Origin: CAJXOW01 sp964421495
GTDB taxonomy: Bacteria > Bacteroidota > Rhodothermia > Balneolales > Balneolaceae
Direction of reading: 5' to 3'
Length of the DNA: 6,852 nt
NCBI GenBank assembly: GCA_964421495.1
Contig: CAYQXO010000133.1
Span: 1-6,852 of the forward strand
Below are positions 6,244 to 6,852 of the stretch, in pieces (the stretch's first letter is position 1; each line of letters starts with the position of its first letter). The translations under genes were made by a program, and so were the position numbers. The notes under the pieces are model-generated. The model searched no databases. It had not been told where the DNA came from and saw only the letters and a list, made by a program, of their open reading frames with translations.

Positions 6244-6852
6244 TTGCAGATCGATTCACTAGCGTATGGGGAACTGCCGTTTACTCCATTATTTAGAAAG
6301 TATGTCGGATCATATGAGGAGCTAACTGACTTCTATCATTATGACCCCTTCCGGGACGACAGCTTCCGGGAACGTGCCCGCCATCTGGATCATGCCTATC
6401 AATTTGACCGCGATCGCCTGGTTGACTGGTTGACTTCTTTTAACGGGAAGAATAAGGCATCGGAAAAAACGCTTGAAAATATTGAGAGGCTGAAGCAGGA
6501 GGATGCCGTAGTGCTGGTAACCGGGCAACAGGTCAACCTGATGGGCGGTCCGCTCTATACCGTATATAAGACGCTGACCGTTATACAGTTGGCGGAGTAC
6601 TGGGAGGAGCAGCTCGGGCGACCGGTGATTCCCGTATTCTGGTTAGCCGATGAAGATCATGACTATGAGGAAATCAAGCGAGTGGCGGTACCGAAATCCG
6701 ACGAGTTGTTTGATCTGACCTATGAACGTCCCACCGACCAGAAGGATGCAGTCTCCCATATTACCCTGGATCAACAGTATGATGAGGTGCGTTCCTATCT
6801 TAAACAGGAGCTGGCCGACACCAGTTTTTCGGACGATTTATGGTCGATGTTA
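6244..6852 (+). CDS. bshC: Bacillithiol biosynthesis cysteine-adding enzyme BshC, N-terminal part (runs off right edge)
   Basis: BshC is the last enzyme of bacillithiol synthesis, joining cysteine to glucosaminyl-malate in the cytoplasm to give the low-molecular-weight thiol bacillithiol. The window holds 203 codons open to its end, of a family length near 530. Recognition rests on LPFTPLFRKYVGSYEEL near the N-terminus, the nucleotide-binding-type block VTGQQVNLMGGPLYTVYKT (92-110), and PVFWLADEDHDYEEIKRV (130-147), which contains the EDHD block. The first block has TGQQ where Firmicutes enzymes usually have TGHQ. The start is TTG at 6244, supported by AAGGA 7 nt upstream and by an in-frame stop at 6229. 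An ATG/GTG-only gene caller would miss or shorten this gene. It follows the BFN-UVR stop by 4 nt. The C-terminal coiled coil and the domain end lie beyond the window. Confidence 0.93.
   Translation, partial: MQIDSLAYGELPFTPLFRKYVGSYEELTDFYHYDPFRDDSFRERARHLDHAYQFDRDRLVDWLTSFNGKNKASEKTLENIERLKQEDAVVLVTGQQVNLMGGPLYTVYKTLTVIQLAEYWEEQLGRPVIPVFWLADEDHDYEEIKRVAVPKSDELFDLTYERPTDQKDAVSHITLDQQYDEVRSYLKQELADTSFSDDLWSML

Noticed and set aside
1..6852. Mobile elements, CRISPR arrays, tRNA/rRNA genes or a new defence system
   Set aside because: Nearly all sequence is accounted for by conserved metabolic genes with tight spacing; no repeats of the needed type, transposase or RNA-gene signatures were seen.

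Overview
The window is mostly an ordinary respiratory locus. On the minus strand it carries the first seven genes of a complex I (NADH:quinone oxidoreductase) operon in the order nuoA-B-C-D-E-F-G. nuoA starts at 5364, and nuoG runs off the left edge after 252 codons. On the plus strand, divergent from nuoA across a 284-bp AT-rich spacer, lie a bifunctional-nuclease (BFN/DUF151) protein with a C-terminal UVR motif and, 4 nt downstream, the first 203 codons of bshC, which runs off the right edge. bshC makes bacillithiol by adding cysteine.

Organism: nuoC and nuoD are separate genes, unlike the fused nuoCD of E. coli. NuoE and NuoF resemble Thermus-type subunits, the BFN protein carries a UVR tail, and bacillithiol synthesis is present. 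Six of the seven nuo starts lack any Shine-Dalgarno sequence and follow AT-rich leaders; nuoA has at best a weak GGA. Together this points to the Bacteroidota/Rhodothermota/Balneolota assemblage. That placement is inference from protein style and was not tested by a search.

Layout: 1-756 nuoG (partial), 783-2075 nuoF, 2092-2631 nuoE, 2651-3943 nuoD, 3952-4461 nuoC, 4466-4948 nuoB and 4990-5364 nuoA, all minus. The gaps between them are 4 to 41 nt, so they form one transcription unit. 5365-5648 is the divergent control region. It holds a candidate nuo promoter (TTGACA...CATAAT), an exact 11-bp direct repeat overlapping its -10, a second pair of direct repeats further upstream, and two small dyads close to the plus-strand gene. 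5649-6239 (BFN-UVR) and 6244-6852 (bshC) start with GTG and TTG, and both have recognisable ribosome-binding sites.

How the genes work together: NuoE, NuoF and NuoG form the NADH-oxidising module (FMN plus an Fe-S chain). NuoB, NuoC and NuoD form the connecting module that carries cluster N2 and the quinone pocket. NuoA is the first membrane-arm subunit. The remaining membrane subunits (H, I, J-N) are presumably beyond the left edge. All iron-sulfur ligands expected within the visible parts are present, so the complex looks functional. I see no mobile element, RNA gene, CRISPR array or clearly new system. The points worth a second look are the repeats in the divergent region, the BFN-UVR/bshC pairing, the contrasting translation-start styles of the two operons, and a few residue substitutions in NuoE, NuoF and NuoB.
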